Of a stretch of DNA of 64,000 nt, positions 26,200 through 39,549 are shown one piece after another. The translations under genes and the position numbers were made by a program. Origin of the DNA: Phorcus lineatus. Its lineage: Eukaryota > Mollusca > Gastropoda > Trochida > Trochidae. The notes beneath the pieces are model-generated. The model was not told where the DNA came from and searched no databases. It saw nothing but the letters and a program-made list of their open reading frames with translations. How positions within the stretch are numbered: the first letter of the stretch is position 1; the number at the start of each line of letters is the position of its first letter. The DNA is taken from assembly GCA_921293015.1 (NCBI GenBank), contig OV121085.1:12859731-12923730 (forward strand), read 5' to 3'.

Positions 26200-26784
26200 A
26201 AAGGAAATTATAGCATATTGAAGGTCATGCTTTTATATGAATGTATTTTTCCAACAATAAGACCATAGGCTTTCTTACATGACATTTATATTATGGTATA
26301 AATGGAGAACTGTGCATCTTGAATAATCTCTAAAAATCAACCTTTTTTCACCGAATCCTAGTATATCATTTCAGTGTAGATAAATTTATAGAAAAACAGA
26401 GGTGTGTAAAGCATATTCATCACAAATTCTTCAAATAACCCTTTCTTTCTCATACAAAAAAATCTGAATCACATATATATACCTTGTGTTATATGATCGT
26501 TTAAATATATACATATTGTAACGCTAACTCGTGTAAGGTGACCAAATTATACCCTGTGCTTCTATGAACGCCTCAATTATCAAACCAGGATTCTATTACA
26601 TTACATATTATTCTTTCCTCGCATAAAAAACTCTGTATTTTACGCTTGAATGATTTACAATGATATCTCACTTATTCCATATGATCATTGTGGAGGTTAT
26701 AGCATATCAAATGTCATTTTCTAAATATGAGTAGTCAGACAAGGTTTATGCACACGTCCAAACAATTAGACCAGTGGGTTTCTT
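26200..26784. repeat. Older diverged relatives of the 370-bp duplication
   Basis: TTCTTACATGACATTTATATT..GGTATAAATGGAG near 26272 resembles TTCTTACGTGACATTTGCAAT..GTTATAAATGGAG at 26780. ATAGCATATTGAAGGTCAT near 26210 resembles ATAGCATATCAAATGTCAT near 26700. Confidence 0.5.
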
Positions 26785-27522
26785 ACGTGACATTTGCAAT
26801 AAGTTATAAATGGAGCTGGGTCGTAATAGATATGTGAACATGAACTAACAAATATCCTTCGGCTTTTAACACCTTTTGATTAATTACAGGTAGTCATGAT
26901 ATTGAAGAGTCAACATGCTGAAATGGGAATGGCTTATGAATTTGAAATCAGTATAAAAAGACAAACAATTGTTTTGTTAAGCCTTAACTAGGATATCAAA
27001 TAATTGAATTTTGAAACTGAAGGATGATTTTGATATCAACAAAGATTATCAAGATATAACCATTAACCAACATAACTGGTAAATTTTGTGGGTTTTTTTT
27101 CTAAATTGACTATATCTCAATTGAAAGTTTTATTCAAATTAGATTTCATGACTCACGTGACATTTGCAATAAGTTATAAATGGAGCTGGGTCGTAATAGA
27201 TATGTGAACATGAACTAACAAATATCCTTCGGCTTTTAACACCTTTTGATTAATTACAGGTAGTCATGATATTGAAGAGTCAACATGCTGAAATGGGAAT
27301 GGCTTATGAATTTGAAATCAGTATAAAAAGACAAACAATTGTTTTGTAAAGCCTTAACTAGGATATCAAATAATTGAATTTTGAAACTGAAGGATGATTT
27401 TGATATCAACAAAGATTATCAAGATATAACCATTAACCAACATAACTGGTAAATTTTGTGGGTTTTTTTTCTAAATTGATATATCTCAATTGAAAGTTTT
27501 ATTCAAATTAGATTTCATGACA
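26785..27522. repeat. Recent 370-bp tandem duplication
   Basis: ACGTGACATTTGCAATAAG at 26785 recurs at 27155, and the two copies run in register for about 370 bp with only a couple of differences (TTGTTAAG/TTGTAAAG and a 2-bp indel). Non-coding. Confidence 0.95.
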
Positions 27523-30169
27523 TATCAGATGATTTATAAGTTTACTTTTACCTTATATCTGCTTGGTAAGTTATTTGGAAAATGACTTTTTTTACATGAT
27601 TATCGAGATCTTCTGTGTGATGTATATTTTTTCATTCCACAGCTAGACTAAGAGTCTATCTGCAAAACCAACGTGCATATCATATTTCATATAAACTATT
27701 CTTTTTACTTATGAAATGTTAACCGTTATGATACCCAATCTACCTTTGATTGGCAGACTATCAAATAAGAATTCATAAGAAAAAGAAAGTTTCAAAAACT
27801 TTTTATTCAATAATGTTAAGTAGATTAACTTTAATTCCTTTTCAAATATTGTTTTACTTTTTATATGAACTGATATCCAATTGTGATACTGTTATCAAAA
27901 GTATTCTGCATATTTGGTATGTTTCTTAAGAAAATAATGAAATAAAAACCATTAATCTTATCTATCATATCAACAGATGTAAAAAAAAAATAAGTCTTAA
28001 TAATCTCAAAACTAAATTAGAAAATCAAATTTTCATTATCCTAATTACAATTATTAAATTAAAGACATTTGAATTATGTTGTCAACACAGCAGGAAGCAG
28101 TATATTTAAAACATTACCAGGGGAATGTTGAAATAAAGCGATCATGAATTCTATTTTGACTATGAGCATGTGGCCTTGTTAACAAATTATCTACCACATC
28201 TGTAACAACAACTTATTTGATTATAAACCATCGCCACGTGTAACCACAAAAAGCAATATATGTAAAACAATAGCATGTCTGGGGAATACAGAAATAAACA
28301 AGCGCAAATTCAATATTCATTAACATCATCTGTGACTTTTTAATGCTGTATTCACGTCAAAATTAGACACAGGAAATCTCTGTGGGGAAAAATAGAACCA
28401 AAATCAATGAATTCCAGGAATTTTGTCTGCATGAAGCATGTCTTGTAGAATGGTACATACCTTACTTGCAGGAATCATGGAATCGGTCAGCTCCAACGTG
28501 CAGTTGTGTATTGATTACGTAACGTCAGTCTCTTAGTGGATGTATATCACACTAGATTTAATCAGCGCTCACATAGACTAATCCATCGAAGAATTTCCCA
28601 GACTTGCATAGTGATGCATTGTGGGTAAAAGCCTCCGGCTGATAAATTGCAAAAGCTATTGGTTCATATATTCTTCGTGGCAAATTGGTTCTTACATCTT
28701 GGGTTATATGTTACAGTATTTCAAAAAGGTATTTGTTAATATGAAATCTGAGATATCTTATATTTCAACAAGTGTTCCAAGTGTAGGTTCCTAACTGCAT
28801 TTGAACTGAATATCATGTCAAACGGTTCTAATTTTAACCAAGATTTTGATGATAGATTTTAACTGAAATTATTCTACATTGTCAAGGCATGTTGTTCAGA
28901 TGTTAAAAGAATATTGAAAAGTAATTACTGAAGATCAAAACGTATCATCGAAACCCTCATTTTGTGTAAACAAATTAAATTAAATTTACATTTGTGGATG
29001 GTTTACCTGAAAACTGGAAGATAGCTTCTGTTGTGTCATAAGCATTCTCCAATGATTTTCAAATCAAATCAAATTGAATTCTACAATATATCAAAATATC
29101 TATTATGTTAATTTTTCAAACTACTCAAAACACTCATAAATTCTCCAAAAATCATGATAAAATAACACATCCACAAATTATTTTTAAAAAGTATCCATCA
29201 TTTTTTAATATTTTTTGTAAAGTTTTTAATATCCGTCATATTGACATTGTATCTTTCTAAAAAATAGATCAAACAAATTCATCAGAGTATTTTCATCGCA
29301 ATACAGCCACATTACGAGTGTAATAACCTAAGAATGAATGTGGAACTATGCCACAAGAAGCAGTGTTGCTATTACGTTAATAAATACATCTTCAAAATAA
29401 GCCCCCAAGGAACACAGAAAAGCTTTTAAGTCGTAGAAAAGACCAAATCAATAAAACATCATAAAAGCAAAGGTAGAAGCCCAAATTCTCGTAACAACGT
29501 GATCTAACTTCCCCAATAAACCTGTCCGCAACTAGCATGTTGTCGCTTTTAATCACAATCTTTGTCAGATGAATAATTAATTCCTGCAACATTGTGACAT
29601 TCCCTAACTCCATGTAATAACATTCTTTTGATGTTGAAAAAATGTGCGAAAGATTGGATTTTATCCTGAAAGGGTTTTAATAACGATGCAGACTCTCCAA
29701 GGGCAACCATTGTTACATAATAAGACCGTTTCAGCTTGGAGCTTTAAACACTTATCACCATATTCTTTAAAATCGGAAGATGGATCTCATCATAAAAGGG
29801 TTTTGAGTAAAGACCTAAAAGTTTTTTATGTAAAAACAATTTGATAAAGCAAAAATTTGATATGATAAAATTCTAGAATATTGTGTTTCCGACATTTGTC
29901 TTATTTTTTCTATTGTTAAAAAAACAAACCCTTTGCTTTGTAGCTCATCATGCAGTCTCAGAAAGATTTTTCGTCTGATATAGAAGACTTAAATAAGAAA
30001 GGTTGACCATTTGCAATGAATCATCAAAGTGTCTGCAGGAATGAAAATCATACATGAACTCCTTGCCATTTCAATATTTGAGGGCGGATCAAGACCAAAT
30101 AAAAAAAATTTGTAGCCATTTAAATTTCAGGTTTAGGGGTCAAGAAGTCGAGAATCTGAAAAATTACAA
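27523..30169. other. Non-coding; possible promoter-like patch at 28470-28640
   Basis: Mostly AT-rich with nothing recognised. The patch near 28470-28640 is relatively GC-rich. On the minus strand it contains ACCCACAATGCATC, TTGATTACGTAACG and a possible donor (GCAAGTAAGG) at about 28465. This could be a first-exon region but there is no coding proof. Confidence 0.25.
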
Positions 30170-30456
30170 AGGACATACGCCGGATGACAGGAAATGCCAT
30201 TAGTCCATCTCGCCTTATAGGATTGTTGAGCTAAAAACTATGTTTGATACGCATGCATTTTTTCATCACAGTCATTTTCTATTGATATATTCACTTCGCT
30301 TAGCAGGATAACCGTATAATACACCGGAGGACAGGACAAGCCATTAAAAAATCTCGCCTTATAGGCTTGCTGAGCTAAAAACTGTGTTTGATACACAAAC
30401 GTTTTTTCATCACAGTCATTTTCTATTGATATATTCACTTCGCTTAGCAGGGAAGC
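30170..30456. repeat. Tandem duplication, 144-bp offset
   Basis: CTCGCCTTATAGG at 30209 and 30353, and TTCATCACAGTCATTTTCTA in both copies, define two units of 144 bp with modest divergence. A minus-strand frame that repeats NISIENDCDEK is a by-product of this duplication. Confidence 0.85.
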
Positions 30457-31249
30457 CTTATAATATTACTTTTCAGACATAGACAACATCTCGATATGAT
30501 GACACCAGTGACAGAGTTTGTCATATGTGACACCCACAACTCATAGTGGTCTCTTATACTCAATTCTGAGAAACCATAAGGTAAACCAATATTAATATGA
30601 TCCTCATAGAACTGACTAGAAAGATCTTGAAGTATTCGCCGAGTGCAAGAATCCCAAAATAAGAAATGAACCAACTGCAGATGGAAATTCTCTGAAAGGA
30701 CCTGTTTCAACATCAAACATCAAAATCAGTCTAAATTGTTAGAACTCACTCCAAAATATAAATATTACTGAAATAAGAAAGTCCTTTAGCATCCTGCGAG
30801 AAGAAACTTGGTGTCAAACTGAAAATGATGACTGATTTATGCTGACAAGGTAAATTTAACATTTTCAAGAGATTGATAAAAAAATATCTTGTTCATGGCA
30901 TCAAATTATTACAGCATATACAAAAGTATCGAATGTATTCACTCATAGAATAATGAGCAAATGACGCAAATACCATAAGCACCTCCAGTATTGTCAATTG
31001 GTGTTTCCATATAAAATTTCTCAGCACTGGCCCTGAAAATCATCATCTAAACGCCATTTTGATAGAAGAATATACATAGCAATAAAAATGTATGTATTAG
31101 AACAAGGAATGTTTGACCAATGTTTTGTAGGTGCTTGGTCGCTAAATTCCCATCAGATTCTGCAAAGGATCCACTCTGAAAAGTAACTGAATGAACATGC
31201 AACTATCACCTGACAAAAATCACAAAACTGACAAATAGAAAAAACTTAC
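30457..31249. other. Probable intron, nothing recognised
   Basis: Lies directly downstream (minus strand) of the donor at 31249. No next exon could be identified. Confidence 0.35.
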
Positions 31250-32399
31250 TTCTGAACTGCGCAAGTCTGCCACTATCCTCTGACATGAGAGATCCTGATG
31301 TTTCGCCCGCCATGCCGCCGATGCCGCTGTCAGGGTAGGTGCTGGCCGCGCACTGGTTGCGTAGAAGGAGTTCCTGCTCAATGAGCACCTTGGCTAACTG
31401 CTTGGACTTGGGAAGTTCAGGAGGTTTCACAGGAGGTGGTGGAGGAGGGTCTTCAGCCATCTGCTTCCGCAGTGAAAGACGCGAACTGCGGTCATGGACA
31501 TTCAGACTTTTGGTTCTGGAGAGTCCAGTTGCCCTCCTGCCATCAGCACCATCATGGAGGTCTGGGTCGTCATGGAAACCTTGGTCTCGATCCTCCTTCT
31601 CAACCGGTGAGGCAGGTAGAGATCTGAGCATACGTTGGATGGTGTCGCTGTCAAACTGCATACTGTAAAGAGGAGTGAGGGGGGTCTGGGGGGTGAGGGG
31701 CTCAGGGGGGGAGGGCCACTCAGGGGACTCGGAGGAAGAAGTGTTCCGGGAAGCACCGGACACCTGTGTGTCCACCGTAAGTCGAGCCCCCTGAGATGTA
31801 GGGATGTTTGGAGCACAGCCTGCATCGCCTATAAAGGCAGTTTCTAGTTGCACATTGTCACGTTTTGGGGACTCCAAGCTTGCTGCATCTACTATAACAA
31901 CACCATTTCCAAATACGTCTTTCCGTTGAGCATGTTTGGAATGAGAAGGACTCGAGTTGTCTAAGGTGATTGAAGAGATGGCGGAGGATGGACGACCCTC
32001 GTCCAAACTCCGTGCAGGAGAGGAAGTCACAGACACAGAGGAGCATGTTGGCAGAGACTTCCGATGAGTTAGACGGCCATCTTGGGCTTGGCTCGCAGGG
32101 TTTCTTTGAAGACTCGAACCCGTAACATTATCATACACCGAGTTATCCGAGGGAGGTTTAATCATGGCGGAGTAACGGTAGCCGCTCTGGTCCATGACTT
32201 CATCGGGTTGTCTGAAGGAAGACATGTGGTGCACCTCTCGCTCCGGGGTGGGGCAGGTGTGTGGGATGGGGTGGCGCCCCGGGGAGCACTGGGACCCATC
32301 TCCTTGGTCACACGGAGAAGCGCCACCTTCAGGGAGAAGCTGGCGATGGTGTACCGGAGAACTCGGCGATGAGGCCGACGCTCCTTTACTGCGGATTCT
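31250..32399 (-). CDS. Internal exon (1150 bp) encoding a Ser/Pro-rich intracellular-type tail
   Basis: Minus-strand exon with acceptor TTGATATTGCAG ending at 32400 and donor GTAAGT beginning at 31249. It starts in phase 0 (Arg-Ile-Arg-Ser-Lys) and ends in phase 1 after about 383 codons. The composition is unlike the surroundings: GC-rich, Ser/Pro-rich and probably disordered, with many possible Ser/Thr-Pro sites, a PEPLTPQTPLTPLYSMQFDS segment, a poly-proline EDPPPPPPVKPPELP stretch suited to SH3 or EVH1 binding, and a short helix-prone KSKQLAKVLIEQELLL. There is no signal peptide or membrane segment. It looks like the cytoplasmic tail of a receptor or a scaffold protein, but I do not recognise the family. 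Extending the frame past the donor (KFFLFV...) is intron reading. Confidence 0.8.
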
Positions 32400-34956
32400 C
32401 TGCAATATCAAATATCATATGTAAAATTTGAAATATGATTCATATTTGAGATGTGTGACATTAAATTTAATCACAAAGTGAACATAAATTTCAAACACAA
32501 TAATCATGATATTTAAGTTTGAGAAAGGAATTTTTCACATTGTAATTTGTAATAAGAAGTAAGAATAATGAAGCTTATGAAAACAGCTTAAGAGTAAAAT
32601 CATCAATTATTCTTATCAAACTTCTGGAAACTTAATCATATGAAAACGTGAGATATTAATTACTTTAGTTAATTATTTGGATAAACATAGAAATCAGTTT
32701 TAAAGGATTTTAATATTTTCATATCAAAACAAGCTTTTTAAAAATTATGTGAAAATCAAAGTTTCATAATTGCAGCTTCTAGAAAAAACATAATCCACAT
32801 AAAATGTAAGGATTGTGTGAAACGAAAAAGGGATGCATGGAATTGATGTTGACAAGGATAAGAGAGTTGCCTCCCTTTACTAAACAAAACCATAAGTTCA
32901 AAGGAAACAAAACTAAATTCTAACTAATACAAATTATGATTCCTGATATTGTTTCATTTTACATTACCACTATATTTATGAAAAAAATGATAAATAAGCA
33001 TGCATATTCTCTTCAAGTTTTGAAATAAATTTTCTAAATGTGCACTAATCGATTAATTGCTTTATCTAAAAAATTATGAATAGAATAAAAATATCTTAAA
33101 TGAATGATTGAGAGAGATAAAGATAAAATCGTGCATAAGTGAATAGATATATTGATACAGTGAGAAAAAATGGTAAAATTCTAATATGTGAATATGTTAA
33201 TGATTTACACCTGTATTTCATAAAGACGATTCATTCAAATATTGAAAGTTGGCAACAACAATACATTAAGGAACTGATAATTAAAACAATTCATTCTGTT
33301 TTGTCGGACTCACTAGTATATAGAATGGGCATTTAAGGGTGATGATTACCTTTCTATAAAGCATTTTCAATTTGAGAATGGGAAGGAATCCATCTCCATT
33401 TTAGTTTTATAGTGACCATATGTGGTCCATAATAAAATTTTGCTAATAATTCAGAATTATTTAAATATATTTTCAACGACTAACTTTCTTTACATAAAAA
33501 ATACCTTTTATAAAAGCACATTCAATTTGAGGATAAGGGGGAAGCCCATCGTTGTTTTAGTTAAATAGTCTCTTTATTTTGTCCATAAATCACTTTGCTA
33601 ATAATTCAGTATTATTCCCAAAAAAATTCAATGATAACTTTCATAAAATAGCATAAAAAATTTGCCATTAAGATATTTCATGTCAATCTTCAATGCTTAT
33701 CATATAATTTTCTCAAAAGAATATTAGGACTTTATTTTTTTCTAGTATGAAATCTGCATGATCAGAAACAAGTTGGAAATTTTAAAATAAAGATTTTTAA
33801 TAATTTAAATGCTTTAAATAAATGCAAGACACTGCTATGAATCATGCATTAAATTCTATGTTTTTTTACCTTTTTACCATCAGACAAAACATGTCAACTT
33901 TACAACATTTAGACAATAAATAGCAGCTACTTTTAAAATCATAAATTAAATTAAGAGCGCAAAAACAGTTTCTTCAATTTTGAAGCACTAGTAAAATCTT
34001 AAAAACACCCTTTATCTTTCTGTACTTTTTCAAAACCACTTACTGTTTCCCAAAAAAATTAATAAAAAAAAAGAATGTATTCTATTTTTGAGAGATTTCT
34101 TAAAAATCATTTATCCTTTAAAAAATTAATTGACTCATGTCAGTGAGAATATGTACATTTTAAAAAAATTAGTTAAATTAAAATCAGGCTTTCACCAAAC
34201 CTAATTCTTAAACACAGTGTAAAAACGTCATCAGACAAGTGAAACCTTCATAGTAAAAAAAAACTTTGAATTTAATAGATAAACTCTTTAGTAAAAAATA
34301 TATGCACTTAAAAATATTTTTTCACATTATAATTATAGATATCAAAGGGATCCCATCTCCATTGAAACATTCATTACCACTTAATTATTTTGATATTTTT
34401 TCAGAAGTTGTGCTGAGAGAGACACTGTGCGAAACAAGAGGAAAAGACTGGGAAAATACAGTACACAGTAAAATGGGAATTGGCACAGACTGATAGCGTG
34501 GCCCATGATTACTGTTCCAACAGGTTCACTACATGAATTACCTGCAAGGATAAGAAAAGGGTCGGGAATTACATGCGGGAATCCTGAATTACAGACTCTT
34601 AATACGTCTGTAGTATTATTTTGAAATATTTTATTTGAGGAAAAAATTGCCATTTTGGCGATATTTTATGAGTGCTTCAATCAAATTTGTCAATTTTCCT
34701 GAAATGAAAAAATAATTTCGATTATATATGTATGTAAATATATATGACTATGTGCATGCATATATATATATATATATATGACACAAAACAGCCAAGAAGC
34801 AGATTGGGTTAAGTTGATAAAGCGTATGCATCGAAAATGGTGAGACAATTGAAAATAAAAGGACAAGTCAAAGAAAATGCGTTAAATACAACAAAAATGG
34901 ATAATTCCCATGCGAAGAGGTCATGCCCTATATGATGTCACCAGTTAACCCCTGAC
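32400..34956. other. Intron, AT-rich
   Basis: Bounded by the donor at 34956 and the acceptor at 32400, both phase 0. No repeats beyond short A/T runs were recognised. A minus-strand frame at 34381-34653 is not supported as an exon. Confidence 0.5.
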
Positions 34957-35022
34957 CTTTGGAGGACTGAGTCGCAGAGAACTAGCGGAGGACGCCTTCC
35001 GTGCAAATCTCTGTGTTGGAAA
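34957..35022 (-). CDS. Internal exon (66 bp) upstream of the Ser/Pro-rich exon
   Basis: Minus-strand exon with acceptor TCTATCCCTCTGCAG ending at 35023 and donor AAG|GTCAGG at 34957/34956. Its length is exactly 22 codons, phase 0 at both ends: a basic, Ser-rich peptide with KASSASSLRLSPP and a run of arginines and lysines. It joins in frame to the next exon at 32399, and both share the ASSASS/ASASSPSS style. The small symmetrical size would allow alternative inclusion without a frameshift. The call rests on splice signals and frame and has no protein-family support. Confidence 0.6.
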
Positions 35023-35999
35023 CTGCAGAGGGATAGACAAAATAAATACACCGAAACTATTGGTAAACCGTCAAAATCAGCTGCCATCTTTGTTTGGATG
35101 GTCTGTATTGGATAGACAGTGCCTGTTATCATTCCGTATTTGCTTGGAGAGAGTGCTGTTATCATATCATTCTGTCTGGTAAATTATGACTTCATGACTG
35201 TGAGACAAATTTTGATCATATATTTTCTTGAATTTAAATATTCTAGTTTTAATAAGCTCAATAGATGAAATATTTCTGAGCTTCTTAATTAAAATATAAT
35301 TTTGACTTCATTATATCAATTTCAGGTATTTTCAGGTGTTTTTGTAAAATATTTTTATATGATGAAGTCTGATTGAAGCTTTACAAAGAAACATTTTCTT
35401 CAAGATTAATCTTTGATTAAAAAAATACAAAATTGATTTTGATTGATTTTATATTCCAAATTTAAAACATTGTTATTTTTCTTCATACTTAATTTTCTGA
35501 CATAATTTTCAACATGAAGTCACAATGTAAGATAGTTGTGTAAACCTAAATCATAAAAAATAAGTACATTTTCATCAAAACAAATATGATTAAAGCTGCA
35601 TTTTTTTAACTGAATATCTTAAAAAGCCAGAGAAATAAATTCTGCCTTGACAAGAATGAAAACAGAACATGGATGACATTCATCTGCTTCTGAAAAAAAC
35701 AACAGATAAGCTGAAAAAAATTCAATTTCTTACACTTCAAGTATAGACTTTCATATAACCTTTCTTAAAAGACATTAAAGATCACAAAACAACGAAAATA
35801 AAGTCACACAAGTTTTCAATATCAAAGTGAAATTTGATCAGTTTACAAACATACAATTTCCTTTTGGCATCATTCACATCTTCATAAAAAATGTAAAAAT
35901 AAAATAAAATGAAAAAAAAATTAATGTAGAGCAAAAATTATTTTTTTTATCATTCATAGCTAAAATTCCATCATTATGTACATGAGATAAAATAGTGTG
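35023..35999. other. Probable intron, nothing recognised
   Basis: No supported feature. Confidence 0.3.
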
Positions 36000-37110
36000 A
36001 TTTAACCTTTCACCTACTGAATTGATTTATGGAAAAAGTTCCAGGTAAATCACAGGAATGGGAGTTCACTAACAGAAGATAGGCATACCAAAATAATAAC
36101 TTTATTTGCCTTAGAATCAGGAGAGAAAAGAGACACAAACATGAAACAGGAATAAAATCTAGCCAGTTTACACAGTTTATGACCAATATATCCATGACTT
36201 TATATACAAAAGGGGTGGGGGCTAACCATACACCCACTGAAATGATTTTCTGTTAACCTATCTGCAAGGTTAATTTTAGGAACCAGATAGGAACGAAGAT
36301 AGCCATACCAAAAGCATTACTTTATCAGCTCACATATTGTCATGGGTAAATGGTACAATGGGTAATGTCAGAGATATAATTTAGACAATTTACACAGAGA
36401 GATACTTTGTTTATGCCCAATATATATCCATAACTACATACAAAAGAAGTGGGGGGGTATCCATACACCCACTGAAATGATTTTTTGTCAACCTATCTGC
36501 AAGGTAAATTTTAGGAACCAGATAGGAACAATGATAGCCATACCAAAACGGGTACTTTTTCAGCTCACATATTGTCATGGGAAAATGGTACAATGGGTAA
36601 TGTCAGAAATATAGTTGAACAGTTTAGACAGTTTACAAAGAGAGTGAGTGAGTTATTGTTTAACGCCGCTTGGGCAATATTTCAGCCATTAGCGGCTTTT
36701 TACAAAGAGAGATACTTTGTTAATGTCAATAACTAAACACATAAAAGGTAGAGAGATGGTTTCTCCACGCATCCACAGACATGATTTTGGTCAATCTATC
36801 TAAGTGGTTAATTTCATGAACCAGAAAGGACAGAAGATATCATACCAAAAGTAGTAACTCATTAGCTGACATATCGTCATGAGAAAAATGATACTACCTT
36901 TAAGAATAAAATCTAGCTAGTGTACATAGATTGAGTGATGCTTTATTTATGCCCATATTTCCATAACTAATCACAAAAGGTCAAGAGTTTTTGGTCAACC
37001 TTTCGCAGAGGTTAATTTCAGGAATCAGATATATGAGAGATAGCCATTCCTGAAAAAAATTAGCTAATTAGGTGATTAATTGTCAGGAGGATAATTATTC
37101 TATATTCAAT
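36000..37110. repeat. 235-bp tandem repeat, four to five diverged copies
   Basis: CACCCACTGAAATGATTTT occurs at 36231 and 36466 (235 bp apart). Related units follow near 36768 and 36990, and a partial one precedes near 36000. Shared phrases include GGTTAATTTTAGGAACCAGA, AGATAGCCATACCAAAA and CAGCTCACATATTGTCATGG. The third spacing is longer because of the insertion at 36645-36698. Two minus-strand hydrophobic frames here are repeat by-products. Confidence 0.85.
36645..36698 (+). mobile_element. 54-bp SINE-like insertion with 13-bp target duplication
   Basis: The insert starts TGAGTGAGTTATTG and continues TTTAACGCCGCTTGGGC to AGCGGCT. It is flanked by TTTACAAAGAGAG at 36632-36644 and again at 36699-36711. 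The paralogous neighbouring tandem unit near 36387 has the uninterrupted sequence (TTTACACAGAGAGATACTTTG), so the empty site is visible in the same molecule. GCCGCT and AGCGGC can pair as a stem. The sequence resembles the TTTTACGCCGC repeat widespread in molluscs. Confidence 0.85.
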
Positions 37111-38905
37111 GTCAGGAATAAAATCTTGCCAATTTACACAAGGAGATACTTTTTATGGTCCCTTTCATGTCTTCGGAATCTGAATATTGTAGGCTTCTAC
37201 AAAATCCATGTTTATTGGCCATATTTCCAGCACTATGTACATATGATGAAGTGAGGTGATTTAACCTGTCCCTCTCTATTGATTTTCTCCTCTGTGTTGT
37301 AACCGACAGGAATCATAAAGTACAGAGCTCATTTACAAAGAGAAAATCCAGTTTTGCCAATGTTAGCCATACAGAATAAATACTGAGATTAGCAGGAAAA
37401 GAGTTAAAGTTTGATGATGTTGTCAGGACTATTTCACTTGTATCTCAGATTAGAATTACAGGAGCAGGAAGGCTCAAATTACCATTGTCCATGCCTAATT
37501 TCCTCAACCATCAGTTATAGATCTTGAATACGACTGCCATGTCAGGTTATAATGTGGAAAGTCTACACCTATCCCAGGGAAAACTGTCTTGACAGAACAG
37601 AGCAGAATTTTATTTCTTATAATTCACAACAGTGATATAGAGAACAGTTAAATACATTAAATACATATATATACAAAACTTGACAAAACTTTCCCCAGGA
37701 TTGGTTTGTCCTGAGGTATCTTCATCTTATATTGATAAAGTTGGCCCGCATAGAAGTTTGAGAATGAAATAATGTTGGTTTTTTTTCTTTTGCTATTTTT
37801 CCCATCCAGCTTTCTTTGAGGAAAGATTTTTGGTATTCCATGCCCGCCCTAGTTTTTTATGATAAAATGAATACCTAAGCGGCACAAACTCAGAACCAAG
37901 CAGATGGGACTAAGAGGGTGCTTAAAGCGGTAAAATGGAGGGTTTGACTTCCAGGAATTACTGAACACATAGGGTGAACCGGTCCTGCAAATAACAACTT
38001 GATGAAGAGATTGAAAGTTCTTATCCATATGAATTAATTGTCATCAAGTTGTACAAAAAGCCCTGCTGAGATTTGTACAGGATTTTAGCTACAAATTCTT
38101 CTTCCAATGACAAATACACTTCGCATTCCGCTAACTCTCAGACCATTGGTAAAATTCAAAATTTACACATTTCTCATTATGAACCTCTGCCCTCAAAACA
38201 TTGTTGCCATAACCTCTTTAAATATTCTTGCTTCAAGAATCAGACAGTCATTTATGAGAAAAATATCAATGTGTAATGTCACTTTAAAATTCAGATTCAT
38301 AGCGAATCGTATAAAGATATTCTTGGTGCTGTCTTTTGGCAAGTTTCCAATTCTATGAAATTGCTTGTTGCAGATAAAAATGACTCCTGGCAATATATAC
38401 TCTCATATATATACATATATATACTGTTTTTGTATGATTGGCAAAAACACAAGAGTCAATCTTCACAAAACTTCTGATAAACAGCGTCTTAAGCCTCAAA
38501 TATGAACTACAACTAAATCATGTTTTTATCTATTTTTTTAATTGGATTTGCTATCCAACATAAATTTGTAGAAATTTTTAGTTTACTGTTCATATTTAAA
38601 TTGGAAACTTTGGCTAGAAACCAACAATAATGTATAATTCTTCCTTCAAACTTTGACCTCTGCAATATAACTCTTAGCCATTGATATCTTACAACAACAT
38701 ATTATTGAAGTTCATATTGTAAACCCAGAACTCTCCAGAGCATATAGGATCAAATATAAATTTAACTACAAAAAATAGATCAACAAGAATATTTGGTAAA
38801 AATATACAGAATCTGCTTTTATATCAAATATATTAACACGAGTTGATAAAAGTTACAAATAACCTATTATCCAAAAATAAAGCGTAATTGAAAGGCTTAT
38901 GCATA
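37111..38905. other. Non-coding AT-rich DNA
   Basis: A short (AT)n-like tract lies near 38403-38425. No supported gene or element. Confidence 0.35.
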
Positions 38906-39344
38906 CTCTCCCAACAGAGGTAGCTCCGTCATAAATTCCTATACAACCTCTGTCTTAATACGAAGGTTTCTCGGGCTTCCAGCATTTTCCCAACCGGCAC
39001 AGTATTGCAAGTTAAACTACCTGGCATTATTTCAGCCAGTGAAACCACAAATGCATGAATAACATATTTGTTGTCACACAGGCCTATGCAATGACACAGT
39101 CGCAAAATGAAAGGTTTTGTTCTGTAAATGTGCAAGGTAAATATTCAAATAAAGATTAGCTTTTGGAAAGCTTAAGGAAATAACTTAGGCGATTGGAATG
39201 ATAACTTTTGAAACAGCGTCGCTGATTGCACAACTAACTTTGATTGCATCCAATCAGCGTTCTACATTTCTAGACCGAGAAACCTTCGTATTAAGACAGA
39301 GGTTGTATAAGAATTCATGATGGAGCTTCCTCTGTTTGGAGAGA
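38906..39344. mobile_element. Foldback/MITE-like element with ~70-bp inverted ends
   Basis: Left arm 38906-38975 and right arm 39275-39344 are inverted copies. The inner 33 or so bases match perfectly (CTCTGTCTTAATACGAAGG and complement) and the outer half has several mismatches (TAGGAATTTATGACGG/TAAGAATTCATGATGG). The interior of about 300 bp is non-coding; the minus-strand frame across the left arm is incidental. No clear target duplication. Confidence 0.8.
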
Positions 39345-39549
39345 ATTGGGATTATGGGAATAAATCAAGTTTTGTCAAATTCATCTGACATACTTCCAAA
39401 TGTCATGAATTTTTTCCTACCGGTTTGATTCCGATCAAATATTGTGCAAAATCAAGAAAATAGCCAAAAGACTACTATCACAAATGTATTTTTCACTTGA
39501 CAGATGACAAAATATGGTGAAACATTGGTGGTAAGCAAAAATAAAATAA

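Noticed and set aside
31339-32424. Several plus-strand frames of 62-109 codons
   Set aside because: Shadows of the GC-rich minus-strand exon, which has proper splice sites and a long frame.
34381-34653. Hydrophobic minus-strand frame as the missing membrane exon
   Set aside because: It lies inside the intron between two exons that already join in phase 0, and lacks good bordering splice sites.
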